Shown: positions 35,006 through 42,865 of the stretch, piece by piece
Layout of the letters: each line of letters starts with the position of its first letter
Numbering within the stretch: the first letter of the stretch is position 1
NCBI GenBank assembly: GCA_022448485.1
Contig: JAKUUI010000009.1
Coordinates: 1-53,078 of the forward strand
Origin: SAR324 cluster bacterium
Lineage (GTDB): Bacteria; SAR324; NAC60-12
DNA: 53,078 nt
Direction: 5' to 3'
Made by a program: the position numbers and the translations under genes
Notes under the pieces: model-generated
What the model saw: only the letters and a program-made list of their open reading frames with translations
Database searches by the model: none
Told to the model about the DNA's origin: nothing

Positions 35006-35242
35006 TCACATGAAATGTGAAACGAGATATTTCCGTATATCATTTGCTTCTTTCATTGGTCCATCATCAGTAACTAAACAAGGTACAGTTTCATTTCCAG
35101 TCAGTTCTGCCAGCTCTTTCGCATAGTCCGGATTCACGCGGATATCCTTGTATGTAAATTTATCCTTTATTTTTGAATTTGTAATCGTATTGAGCACAAT
35201 CTGACAATATTCACAGTCTTCATAAAAATAAAGTTCCATCAT
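35006..35242 (-). CDS. Glutaredoxin-like small redox protein, CxxC form
   Basis: 78-residue thioredoxin-fold protein with ELYFYEDCEYC at the start (cysteines 10 and 13), the cis-Pro segment NETVPCLV near residue 55 and a C-terminal helix ending KYLVSHFM. A dithiol active site makes it a candidate reductant for protein disulfides, mixed disulfides or the neighbouring peroxiredoxin, whose gene lies just upstream on the same strand. A terminator separates the two. It is the paralogue of the CxxS copy at 29932. Confidence 0.8.
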   Translation of the reverse strand: MMELYFYEDCEYCQIVLNTITNSKIKDKFTYKDIRVNPDYAKELAELTGNETVPCLVTDDGPMKEANDIRKYLVSHFM

Positions 35243-35264
35243 CAGTGCTTCAGATTAATTTCCC

Positions 35265-35294
35265 AAAAAAAAGGCGGTCCACAAAGAGACCGCC
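35265..35294 (-). terminator. Intrinsic terminator after the peroxiredoxin gene
   Basis: On the minus strand a perfect GGCGGTC/GACCGCC stem (35294-35288 with 35279-35273) with an eight-base loop is followed directly by eight T. It lies about 30 bases after the peroxiredoxin stop and before the glutaredoxin gene. Confidence 0.85.
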
Positions 35295-35324
35295 ACGAAA
35301 AAATCAAATAAGATTTTTAGCTGT

Positions 35325-35783
35325 TTATCCGTTTACTTTTTGGCACTCGGCTAAAAGCTCAGAAATATTACGCTCTCCGTTTGCCATAACGGAATATTGA
35401 ACTGAGCCTTGCTTGTCAACAATAACCGTTGCTCGTGCTGTGTATCCTTTATTCTCCAAATAAACCCCATAAGAAGTCGCCATGGCGCCTTTTGGATGGT
35501 AATCCTGTAGGAGTGGGTAGGACACACCACCAAGGGAATTAGCCCAATTATAATGTGACTGTTTACTGTCTATGCTAACACCCAAAACTTGAGTGTCTGC
35601 GGCTTTGAATTGTTCAATCTTCGATTCAATCCCGGGTATTTCTTTGCTTCAAGTGGATGTCCAATCTTTCGGGTAAAACACCAGCATCACATTCTTTGTT
35701 CCCTTGAATTGACTTAAGGTAAACTCCGTATCAAACTGGCTATCCAATTTAAAATCCGGGGCCTGTGATCCAACTGCAATCAT
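35325..35783 (-). CDS. Peroxiredoxin, probable selenoprotein with in-frame TGA at the peroxidatic position
   Basis: Reduces hydroperoxides. The frame from ATG 35783 (strong GGAGG five bases before) to TAA 35325 is 153 codons. It has one internal TGA, at 35651-35649, codon 45. Before it the product reads VGSQAPDFKLD and LVFYPKDWTST; after it SKEIPGIESKI, GVSIDSKQSHYNWA and HPKGAMATSYGVY. In AhpC/TSA peroxiredoxins the D-W-T-x-x position 45 is the peroxidatic cysteine. The TGA therefore replaces exactly the catalytic residue, the hallmark of selenocysteine. A second cysteine lies at 147. No other stop or frameshift is present. A one-base pseudogene is the alternative. Confidence 0.8.
35601..35633 (-). 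promoter_or_regulatory. Candidate bacterial SECIS element after the peroxiredoxin TGA
   Basis: Twenty bases after the TGA a stem UUGAAU/AUUCAA (35629-35624 with 35610-35605) closes a 13-base loop that begins C-G. The loop starts 26 bases past the stop. A three-pair lower helix can form below a 2x2 internal loop. A guanine in the first two loop positions and a loop at about 16-37 bases are the known bacterial SECIS constraints. Drawn by hand; not energy-checked. Confidence 0.45.
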
Positions 35784-35906
35784 TCATACCTCCTATGAAT
35801 TAATTAAAAAACCTTCAAAAGCGACATGATCTCAGAGTACACAAAACTGTGTCTGTATACCAAAATAATCTAGCAGCTCTTAGCAAACAAATTTTTTGAC
35901 CAAATC

Positions 35907-36950
35907 TTATTTATTCAGCTGATTCAGTGTTTGACCGATCGGTAAAAAAGGAAGGACGTTTCCTCCAACCTCTTTGTCTGCAATTATCTTATTTACTTTG
36001 GGGAGTATGCTGGCCATCGTCTCCAGCAGAATGCGCTCACGGGTAATATCTTTGGCCTTTTTATATTCTTCATAAACCATATTAAACCGTTCTGATTCAC
36101 CCGTGGCGACTAGAACTTTTTCTTTGGCATAAGCCTTGGCATTATTGATCATCTGCGCAGCTTCGCCTCTGGCCTTCGGAACGAGATTGTTTCTGTAGCC
36201 TTCTGCATCATTGATCATTTTTTCCCGATCCTCACGGGCACTAACCACATCTTTAAAAGCTTCTTTTACCGCATCTGGAGGATGAACATCTTGCAGCTTC
36301 ACATTCTCAATCTTTATTCCACCTTTGTAGCTATTCATTGTCTGCTGAAGAAGCTGCGCTGTAGTATCTTCGATAATCCCCTTTCCAACAGTCAGTGCTT
36401 TGGTGACAGTTGTATCACCTACCACTTCACGCATCGCGGACTCTGCTGCAGATTTTACAGTTTCATCCGGATTAGTAAGACTATAAAAATAATTTTCTAA
36501 ATCAGAAATGCGATATTGGACAATGAACTGCACATCAATGATGTTTTCATCTCCAGTGAGCATAAGTGACTCTTTTAAGACACGCCGATATTTGGCTGGA
36601 GGACCGGTCTGAATCGTCCGGAATCCAATCTCAAGTCTCCGCACTGCTGTTACAGGTGCTATCTGCACGGTTTCGATTGGCAACGGCAAATGGTAATGCG
36701 GACCGGGGCCGACTACATCAGTAATTACTCCAAACCGTTTAATGACACCCTGCTCTTCTGGATCAATAATAAAAATTCCTGTGGCAAACCAAAGGGCAAC
36801 TGCCAAAACTAGGATGAAAGCCACCCCTCCTTTTTTTGGCAAACCAATCTTAAATTTATTCTGAAGATTGTTGAGTATTTCATCAATATCGGGAGGTTGC
36901 GGCCCATTTCCCCAAGGCGATTTATTTGGCGGTTTGTTCCAAGTACCCAT
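35907..36950 (-). CDS. hflK: HflK, FtsH protease modulator
   Basis: SPFH/prohibitin-family membrane protein that normally forms a large HflK-HflC complex around FtsH. The 347 residues begin with a Gly/Pro/Asn-rich cytoplasmic start, one membrane helix (about 45-65), then FIIDPEEQGVIKRFG and the SPFH domain. A helical C-terminal part carries the AEGYRNNLVPKARGEAAQMI coiled segment. hflC, which usually follows directly, is missing: the next gene on this strand is the peroxiredoxin. It may lie elsewhere. Confidence 0.92.
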   Translation of the reverse strand: MGTWNKPPNKSPWGNGPQPPDIDEILNNLQNKFKIGLPKKGGVAFILVLAVALWFATGIFIIDPEEQGVIKRFGVITDVVGPGPHYHLPLPIETVQIAPVTAVRRLEIGFRTIQTGPPAKYRRVLKESLMLTGDENIIDVQFIVQYRISDLENYFYSLTNPDETVKSAAESAMREVVGDTTVTKALTVGKGIIEDTTAQLLQQTMNSYKGGIKIENVKLQDVHPPDAVKEAFKDVVSAREDREKMINDAEGYRNNLVPKARGEAAQMINNAKAYAKEKVLVATGESERFNMVYEEYKKAKDITRERILLETMASILPKVNKIIADKEVGGNVLPFLPIGQTLNQLNK

Positions 36951-37102
36951 TTGAATCTGTCATGTTATAAGTTGCAACAGCTTGTGTAGTAAGTTAAGTG
37001 AAGCATTGCGAAAATACAAGCTATAATGCTCACATGCTTTCAAAAAATCTGAAAAAATATCTTTATCTGTGAAATGCAAAAACATTTTCCATGCAGAATG
37101 CC

Positions 37103-38008
37103 TTATGCAGTCAATACTTCTACTCCACTTTCAGTAACCAGCAACGTGTGTTCCCATTGTGCAGATAGCTCCCCGTCTACTGTAACAGCCGTCCAGCCAT
37201 CACCCAGAACTTTGCATTCATATCTGCCCATATTGATCATTGGCTCAATAGTAAAAACCATGTTTTTCCGCAGGACCTCACCTTTCCCGGGTTGACCATA
37301 ATGCAGCACCTGTGGTGCTTCGTGAAAATGAACTCCAACTCCATGTCCAGCAAAATCCCTGACGACCGAAAAGCCGTGTTTTTCTGCATGCTGCTGAATG
37401 GCGTGTCCAATGTCTCCAAGTGTGTTCAAGGGTCGAACCTGCGCAATTCCCAGTTCTAGACATTCCCGGGTGACTTCCACCAATTCCCGTGTTTTTTCCG
37501 GGACATCACCAATGATAAACATCCGGCTGGCATCGCCAAAAAATCCATTTAAATTGCAGGTTACATCCACATTCACTATATCACCGTTCTGCAACGCCTG
37601 GTTGTTTGGAATGCCGTGACAAATAACATTATTCAAGGAGCTGCAGATACTTTTAGGAAACGGCATCCTGCGTCGACCTTGTCCGTGCCCGTAATTCAGT
37701 GGGGCCGGAATTGCTCCATTAGCTAAAGTTTCCTGATGAACCCATTCATCTATTTCATTTGTTGTCACCCCTTCAGTGATTCGTTCCTCAACCATATCGA
37801 GCAGTTCTTTGGTCAATTGACTACTTTTTCGGATACCCTCAATTTGCTCCTCAGTTTTTATAATAACATTGCGTTCTTTGGGTTTAGGTTTTTTTTCAGG
37901 AGGCAATACCTGTTTTTGTTCTTTTCCCAAGTGACATTTTTTATATTTTTTCCCACTTCCGCACCAGCAGGGAGCATTGCGCGAAAGTGTACTTGCAGCT
38001 GTCTTCAT
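37103..38008 (-). CDS. map: Methionine aminopeptidase type I with N-terminal SEC-C motif
   Basis: Removes the initiator methionine from nascent proteins. From ATG 38008 (GGGGA seven bases before; an in-frame TTG at 38029 is the alternative) the product has 301 residues. The first 25 hold the SEC-C zinc motif APCWCGSGKKYKKCH. The catalytic domain follows from about residue 50, with metal ligands in VNVDVTCNLNGFFGDASR, GHGVGVHFHEAP, FTIEPMIN and QWEHTLLVT. SEC-C extensions probably aid ribosome binding. It lies 36 bases after lepB. Confidence 0.93.
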   Translation of the reverse strand: MKTAASTLSRNAPCWCGSGKKYKKCHLGKEQKQVLPPEKKPKPKERNVIIKTEEQIEGIRKSSQLTKELLDMVEERITEGVTTNEIDEWVHQETLANGAIPAPLNYGHGQGRRRMPFPKSICSSLNNVICHGIPNNQALQNGDIVNVDVTCNLNGFFGDASRMFIIGDVPEKTRELVEVTRECLELGIAQVRPLNTLGDIGHAIQQHAEKHGFSVVRDFAGHGVGVHFHEAPQVLHYGQPGKGEVLRKNMVFTIEPMINMGRYECKVLGDGWTAVTVDGELSAQWEHTLLVTESGVEVLTA

Positions 38009-38043
38009 TCTATCATCCCCAAAAACCAATTTATGATACAGTG

Positions 38044-38955
38044 CTATTTCAACAAATCAAATACACGTCCTAATTGATAACCACCAAAGAAGTTTTCTCC
38101 AGGATCATGCGACCAATAAATAATCTGACCTTTGCCGACAACAGTTTTTATATCTACAAAACCCCAGTAACGGCTATCAGCGCTGTTGTAACGGTTGTCA
38201 CCCATCGCAAATAATTTGCCCTCCGGAATCACAATAGGCCCAAAGCGACTGACAGGTGCAGCATCCGTTAAGCCTTGAGCCTGCCTGGAAATCTGTTCCT
38301 TCGGTTCAAAATAAGCATAGGGTTCATCCAGCTTTTCTCCGTTGATGAAGACTTGATCATTCTGAATTTCCAGGGTTTCTCCGGGCAGGCCGACAGCTCG
38401 TTTAATGTAGTCAATCGAAGGATCCCGAGGATAAGGGAAAATGATGATGTCTCCCCTCTCGATCGGTTTTTTAAAGAGCTTTATCTCAGTAAATGGAACG
38501 GGTGAACCATAGGAGTACATACTAGCAAAAATGTGGTCTCCAATCTGAATTGTCGGCAGCATCGAACCGGATGGAATTTGGAAAGGCGCAAACAGATACG
38601 TCCGGACAATCGTCGCTACCACAACTGCAAAAATCAAAGCCTCAGTCCATTCTCTTATGGTGCGGTTTGGAATCAGGCGATCCAGGCGGAAAAAACCCTT
38701 AGCTGTTTTCAATAGATCATCCTGATTTTTCATAATTTCTTGTGCCTGTGGAAGTTTTTTGACTCGATTCAAAAAGCTTTCTTTGCTTGAGTAAACCCTG
38801 TCCTTTAATTCTGCAAGATCATTCAGAACAGTTTCGCTGACGCCTTTTTTTTGAAGTTTATTTAATGACTTTTCGGAAAGTTTGTAGGTTACAAACATAT
38901 TTAATTGCACTTGGTTTTTCTGGTTAACGACTTTTTCTTGACTGACCTCAGTCAA
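38044..38955 (-). CDS. lepB: Signal peptidase I with a long N-terminal extension
   Basis: Cleaves signal peptides on the outer face of the inner membrane. The membrane helix is at about 105-122, the nucleophile serine is in FQIPSGSMLPTIQIGD, and the general-base lysine is in DYIKRAVGLPGE. The GDNRYNSADSRYWG box lies near the C-terminus. About 100 residues precede the helix. They are charged, mostly helical and unusual for single-anchor LepB. The start used is TTG at 38955; ATG 38898 would shorten it by 19 residues. Neither has a strong ribosome binding site. Confidence 0.92.
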   Translation of the reverse strand: MTEVSQEKVVNQKNQVQLNMFVTYKLSEKSLNKLQKKGVSETVLNDLAELKDRVYSSKESFLNRVKKLPQAQEIMKNQDDLLKTAKGFFRLDRLIPNRTIREWTEALIFAVVVATIVRTYLFAPFQIPSGSMLPTIQIGDHIFASMYSYGSPVPFTEIKLFKKPIERGDIIIFPYPRDPSIDYIKRAVGLPGETLEIQNDQVFINGEKLDEPYAYFEPKEQISRQAQGLTDAAPVSRFGPIVIPEGKLFAMGDNRYNSADSRYWGFVDIKTVVGKGQIIYWSHDPGENFFGGYQLGRVFDLLK

Positions 38956-39113
38956 CTTGTTTTTGAATCCATGACTAAAAAATTCTGAGCAGCAGCATTC
39001 AACTATTATTTATTAAGTTGACGCCTGGCACAGCCAAACTCTATAAAGGATAATGTATTATTTTGAATTGCCCGGAGAAAATAGTCAAATGCTCGTATTC
39101 TCTTCAGCCAAAA

Positions 39114-40181
39114 TTATTTGCCAGAAAACTTCGGTTCACCGCGAAAATAACACCATCCCCGAAACAGCGAATAACCCATCATCCACGGAAGCACATGCAA
39201 CTGACTGACAAATACCAACCAATCTTTTAGTGAAAGATCCCACAAATTTGCAAAGCGCAGACTTGCTCCCGCGGTTATTACTAATCCCACCAGATATGCA
39301 CTTCCGGGCAGAAATAAACCTACACCGGAAAAACCCAGCAGCAGTGCTCCAAGAAAAACAATTTGTGAAAGCGCAAATAAAGCGTATAATTTTTTCTTTA
39401 AATGCGGAATTTTCTGACCAAAGACCCGATACGCGTCCAATTCATGGCGGTAACGTGAAGGAAACCTGCGGGCAAGCAAGCCATCATAAAAATAACGGCG
39501 CGCTAAAAGCAACGGGCGCAAATAGCTCGAGGGAAGAGGCGGATGCTCCACAATCAGTTCAGGTGCAAAAATAATCGGATATCCGGATTCTAAAATGCTG
39601 AAAGCTAAATCTGTGTCCTCTCGGAATGGAATAAGATAAGCAGGATGAAAATGAGCTAAGCTTTTGCGAACAAGAAAATTACAAGTTGGGTAGCGTCCGC
39701 CGTCAATATTTTCGGTCTGATGCGTGAATGGTGTCGCTCGGCAGCGCTGAGTAACTTCGGTACGGCCCTCAAATGCTCCGGAATCCGGTTTTTGCTGAAT
39801 CAGTATAATTGCATTTTCTACCCAGTCCGGATGTGGAATGACGTCCGCATCAATCAAACCAATCCATGATCCGGAAGAGATTGCAACTCCTGCATTTCGG
39901 GCATTCCCTGGACCGGAATTCTGAATTGTAATCCATTGAAGTTTAAGCTCAGAGCGGGCTTGAAACTGACGCAGCATTTCCACAGTATCGTCTGTGGAGC
40001 CATCATTCGCAACTGTCACTTCAAACTCGGATTTTTGCGCCGATTGTTTTTCCAAGGCTTCAAGACAGCGTGACAGCAGCTTTGCACTGTTGTAAGCTGG
40101 AATTACAATTGAAAAGACATCCGCTTTTTGTTTACTTTCCGGTAATGACTCCGGTTCAACTTTTTTTTCAATGTAACTCAT
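39114..40181 (-). CDS. Family 2 glycosyltransferase with C-terminal membrane segments
   Basis: GT-A fold glycosyltransferase of about 355 residues. The N-terminal catalytic domain starts FSIVIPAYNSAKLLSRCLEAL near residue 23. It has the nucleotide-sugar aspartates in VANDGSTDDT and IGLIDADVIPHPDWVENA, and ends in a FREDTDLAFSILE acceptor-side motif. Residues about 265-310 form two to three membrane helices, so it acts at the inner membrane, perhaps in polysaccharide or lipid glycosylation; the substrate cannot be told. Its ATG overlaps the divergent argA start in the bases CATG. Confidence 0.87.
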   Translation of the reverse strand: MSYIEKKVEPESLPESKQKADVFSIVIPAYNSAKLLSRCLEALEKQSAQKSEFEVTVANDGSTDDTVEMLRQFQARSELKLQWITIQNSGPGNARNAGVAISSGSWIGLIDADVIPHPDWVENAIILIQQKPDSGAFEGRTEVTQRCRATPFTHQTENIDGGRYPTCNFLVRKSLAHFHPAYLIPFREDTDLAFSILESGYPIIFAPELIVEHPPLPSSYLRPLLLARRYFYDGLLARRFPSRYRHELDAYRVFGQKIPHLKKKLYALFALSQIVFLGALLLGFSGVGLFLPGSAYLVGLVITAGASLRFANLWDLSLKDWLVFVSQLHVLPWMMGYSLFRGWCYFRGEPKFSGK

Positions 40182-41484
40182 GCCACAGCATTCTCTTGAT
40201 CCGGAGTTATCCGGTTTTATTCACAATTTGCGCGCTGCCTTGCCGTATCTGGAAGAGTTTCATCAGCAAACTTTCGTGATTCAAATCAGCGGAGATTTAC
40301 TGGAAATTCACGATTCCAGAGTAATTGAAGATTTGGCGCTTTTGCAACAAGTTGGTATCAGAATCGTTATAGTGCATGGAGCAGAAGCGCAAATCCACAA
40401 GCTCCTTGCTGCAAAAGGTCACGATTACCAAACAGAAGACAGTATTCTTGTCGCTGAAGAAGCACATTTACCGCTGATTGAACAGGCAATTTCATCTACC
40501 AACTGGCAGCTGCTGACCAAACTCAGGAGTTGTGGTCGACAGCTTCAGCCTTTTTCCGGCCATTTTCTGTTTGCAGAAAAAAAATCTTTTTCCGGAAATT
40601 TTGGTTTCCACTTTACTGGAAGTGTTTGCGGGCTTGACCTGGAAACCCTCCACCAGGCTATTTCAGACTCGAAACTAGTAATTCTACCACCTTTTTCACT
40701 TGGAGAAAAGGGACGATTGTGGATTCTAGATCCAAATCAGGTTGCCTTCGAAGTAGCAACACGTTTACGGGCAAAAAAATTGATTGTACTTGATACACAT
40801 CCACTTCCGCAATTTGGTGAAACTGATTCTTTGGAAATGACAACAGACAATGTTCTGCAATGGTTGAAAAAAAATCCGGATTTACCTTCACCACAGCGCC
40901 TACAGTTAAACACTCTGACAGAAGCCTGCGTGCGTGGAATTGAGCGGTGTCATTTACTGGACGGCAGAGTTGAAGGTGCTTTGCTTGCAGAACTGCTCAC
41001 GCCAAAAGGAGCAGGAGTGATGATCACTAATAGTTCATACAAACGCACACGTCCGGCCAGATTCAACGATGTGCAATCGATTTTGGAAATCCTCAGCAGT
41101 CCTGTTCAGCATGCTGCAGTTGTCTTGCGCACAGCTTCTTACATTGAGCAGCAAATCGATAATTATCTGGTTTTTTGTGTGGACGAAGATGTGGTGGGAT
41201 GTTGCGAAATTATTAGTTTTCCGGACGGTTCCGCTGCAGAAATTGCCAGTTTGGCAGTTGATAAATTGTATAGGAATCAGGGGATCGGCAGTGAACTGAT
41301 ACAGGCGGCCTCAGAAAAAATTCGCTCAAACAGTTGCAAACTTGCATTTGCCTTAAGTGCTGCAACTTCCCATGTTTTTACACAATGCGGATTCCGTGAA
41401 ATAAGTCCCAAAGAACTTCCGGGGAAAAAACAGAAAAACTACGACTTTCAGGAGTCAATAGTTTACGGACGGAATTTGGATTGA
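40180..41484 (+). CDS. argA: N-acetylglutamate synthase, ArgA type
   Basis: Acetylates glutamate as the first step of arginine synthesis. The 434-residue protein has the classical two-part layout. An amino-acid-kinase-like domain fills about 1-285, with FIHNLRAALPYLEEFHQQTF near the start and GIRIVIVHGAEAQIHKLL. A GNAT acetyltransferase domain fills about 288-434, with the acetyl-CoA segment VDKLYRNQGIGSELI. Start ATG 40180 matches the E. coli ArgA N-terminus in length, although no ribosome binding site is visible and the codon overlaps the divergent glycosyltransferase start. Confidence 0.9.
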   Translation: MPQHSLDPELSGFIHNLRAALPYLEEFHQQTFVIQISGDLLEIHDSRVIEDLALLQQVGIRIVIVHGAEAQIHKLLAAKGHDYQTEDSILVAEEAHLPLIEQAISSTNWQLLTKLRSCGRQLQPFSGHFLFAEKKSFSGNFGFHFTGSVCGLDLETLHQAISDSKLVILPPFSLGEKGRLWILDPNQVAFEVATRLRAKKLIVLDTHPLPQFGETDSLEMTTDNVLQWLKKNPDLPSPQRLQLNTLTEACVRGIERCHLLDGRVEGALLAELLTPKGAGVMITNSSYKRTRPARFNDVQSILEILSSPVQHAAVVLRTASYIEQQIDNYLVFCVDEDVVGCCEIISFPDGSAAEIASLAVDKLYRNQGIGSELIQAASEKIRSNSCKLAFALSAATSHVFTQCGFREISPKELPGKKQKNYDFQESIVYGRNLD

Positions 41485-41495
41485 ATCCGGTTTTT

Positions 41496-42137
41496 TTATT
41501 CCGGAAGTACAACGACTTCCACCCGGTTGTTCAAGTTCCTTTGAGTTGGCGACGCTTCACGGAAACGGGGGCGGGTTGAACCAAAGCTCTTGACTGTAAT
41601 TTTTGTAGGATCAAGCCCATTTTTAATAAAGAAACGGGCAACCTTGGAAGCTCTTGCTCCAGCCAATTCCCAGGTTGAATTCCAGTTTTTTGGGGGTGTT
41701 TTTTCCGCATGTCCTTCGATCTGAATTCTGTTGGGAAGGAGAAAAACAAGTTTGGAGAACCGGCTCATTTCCTTGACTGCCTTTTGACTCAAATTCGCAG
41801 AATCAGGCTTAAAATAAGCGCTGGCTTTGAATGAAACAACAACTCCTTTTTCTTCAACATTGATATTTGCATCATCTCCCAATTCACTTTCCTCCAACCG
41901 GTCTGCAATCTGTTCAACGATAGAGTCTTTACCCTCATTCAAATAAGGAGTACCTGCCGGCAGCGGTTTGAAGCTTGCGGCTAGGCTTTTGAACTTCATT
42001 GTCTCATATTTACATGACGCAAAAAGCAAAATGAAAAAGCAAAGCAGGAGCGTTACCAAATCACCATAAGTAAAAATCCACTCCTGGTCGAACGGAACAC
42101 AAACCTCACAATCCTCCTCATCAATGAGTTGTCCCAT
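41496..42137 (-). CDS. MotB/OmpA-family stator protein, second paralogue
   Basis: MotB-type proteins pair with MotA in ion-driven stators and anchor to peptidoglycan. The 213 residues show a short acidic N-terminus with C-E-V-C (cysteines 10 and 13), then the single membrane helix with the ion-binding aspartate (FTYGDLVTLLLCFFILLF, Asp26). An OmpA-like domain follows with IQIEGHAEKTPP and NNRVEVVVLPE. It is 46 bases downstream of the first paralogue. The OmpA motif H-A-E-K differs from the usual H-T-D. It may be a flagellar stator or a stator for gliding or envelope machinery. Confidence 0.85.
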   Translation of the reverse strand: MGQLIDEEDCEVCVPFDQEWIFTYGDLVTLLLCFFILLFASCKYETMKFKSLAASFKPLPAGTPYLNEGKDSIVEQIADRLEESELGDDANINVEEKGVVVSFKASAYFKPDSANLSQKAVKEMSRFSKLVFLLPNRIQIEGHAEKTPPKNWNSTWELAGARASKVARFFIKNGLDPTKITVKSFGSTRPRFREASPTQRNLNNRVEVVVLPE

Positions 42138-42183
42138 CTTTAGATGCGCAGTTTTAAGTTAAGGATTAAAGGCAGCAGCATAG

Positions 42184-42840
42184 CTAGCGAGTTTGGTCTT
42201 CAGGCAAGAGTAGAATCTGTACACGACGATTTAAGTTGCGTTTATAGGCAGTGTCCGGATTAAACCTTGGGCGTGAATCACCATATCCGGCTACCTGGAT
42301 ACGTTCTACTGGAATCAATTTTGATTCCAAAAAAGCGGCAATCACACTTGCTCGTGCAACAGAAAGTTCCCAGCTTGATGGATATTTTTTGTTTGAGTCC
42401 GACTCATCGGTGTGCCCGGATATTTCAATATTGTTCTGCAGCTGCCCGATAATTGGCAGCATTTTGTCCAGAGTCTTTTTTGCTTTCTCTGAAATAGATA
42501 CAGAACCTTGTTCAAAGGCTACAGTTTTGCTGAATGTAACCTCCACTCCGGCTTTTGAGGCATTGATTGTGACATCATCCGGAACCTCCAACTGCTCGAG
42601 CTCTTTTGAGGCTTTATCTAAATTTGAACTTTGTCCATTAAAGATAAATGGACTCCCCGGAGGCATGCCTTTTAGACTATCTGAAATTTGTTTACTTTTT
42701 TCGACATCAGTCCTGCACATGGAAAAAAGTAAAATGAAGAAGCAAAGCAGTAGCGTTACCAGATCACCATATGTAAATATCCATTCCTGTTCGAATGGAA
42801 TACAAACTTCACAATCCTCCTCATCAATCATCTGACCCAT
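42184..42840 (-). CDS. MotB/OmpA-family stator protein, first paralogue
   Basis: 218-residue protein built like its neighbour: acidic N-terminus with C-E-V-C (10 and 13), membrane helix FTYGDLVTLLLCFFILLF with Asp26, and an OmpA domain with the standard peptidoglycan-binding IEISGHTDESDSNKKYP and RRVQILLLPE. It lies 25 bases after motA on the same strand, so MotA and both MotB paralogues are probably one operon. This copy has the more canonical OmpA motif. Confidence 0.88.
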   Translation of the reverse strand: MGQMIDEEDCEVCIPFEQEWIFTYGDLVTLLLCFFILLFSMCRTDVEKSKQISDSLKGMPPGSPFIFNGQSSNLDKASKELEQLEVPDDVTINASKAGVEVTFSKTVAFEQGSVSISEKAKKTLDKMLPIIGQLQNNIEISGHTDESDSNKKYPSSWELSVARASVIAAFLESKLIPVERIQVAGYGDSRPRFNPDTAYKRNLNRRVQILLLPEDQTR

Positions 42841-42865
42841 GATTCACTCCTTTTTCATGTTCAGA

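Larger units (their letters stand above)
34918..35245. repeat. Right copy of the ~330-bp duplication (ilvH remnant plus glutaredoxin gene)
   Basis: Direct-orientation counterpart of 29844-30177, covering the ilvH end, the shared palindrome and a complete glutaredoxin-like gene. The protein copies differ at 14 of 78 residues, so this is either an old duplication or the import of a related strain's sequence. Confidence 0.8.

Noticed and set aside
35325-35585. A short, separate 86-residue protein starting inside the peroxiredoxin
   Set aside because: It is the in-frame part of the peroxiredoxin after the TGA. It lacks the N-terminal thioredoxin-fold half and has no ribosome binding site of its own.
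35325-35783. Peroxiredoxin as an ordinary nonsense pseudogene
   Set aside because: The only lesion is a TGA at the catalytic cysteine position, with an intact ribosome binding site, frame and terminator. Recoding fits better, though one mutation from TGC or TGT cannot be fully excluded.
42251-42835. 194-codon plus-strand frame opposite the MotB paralogue
   Set aside because: Serine-rich antisense shadow of a clear OmpA/MotB gene.
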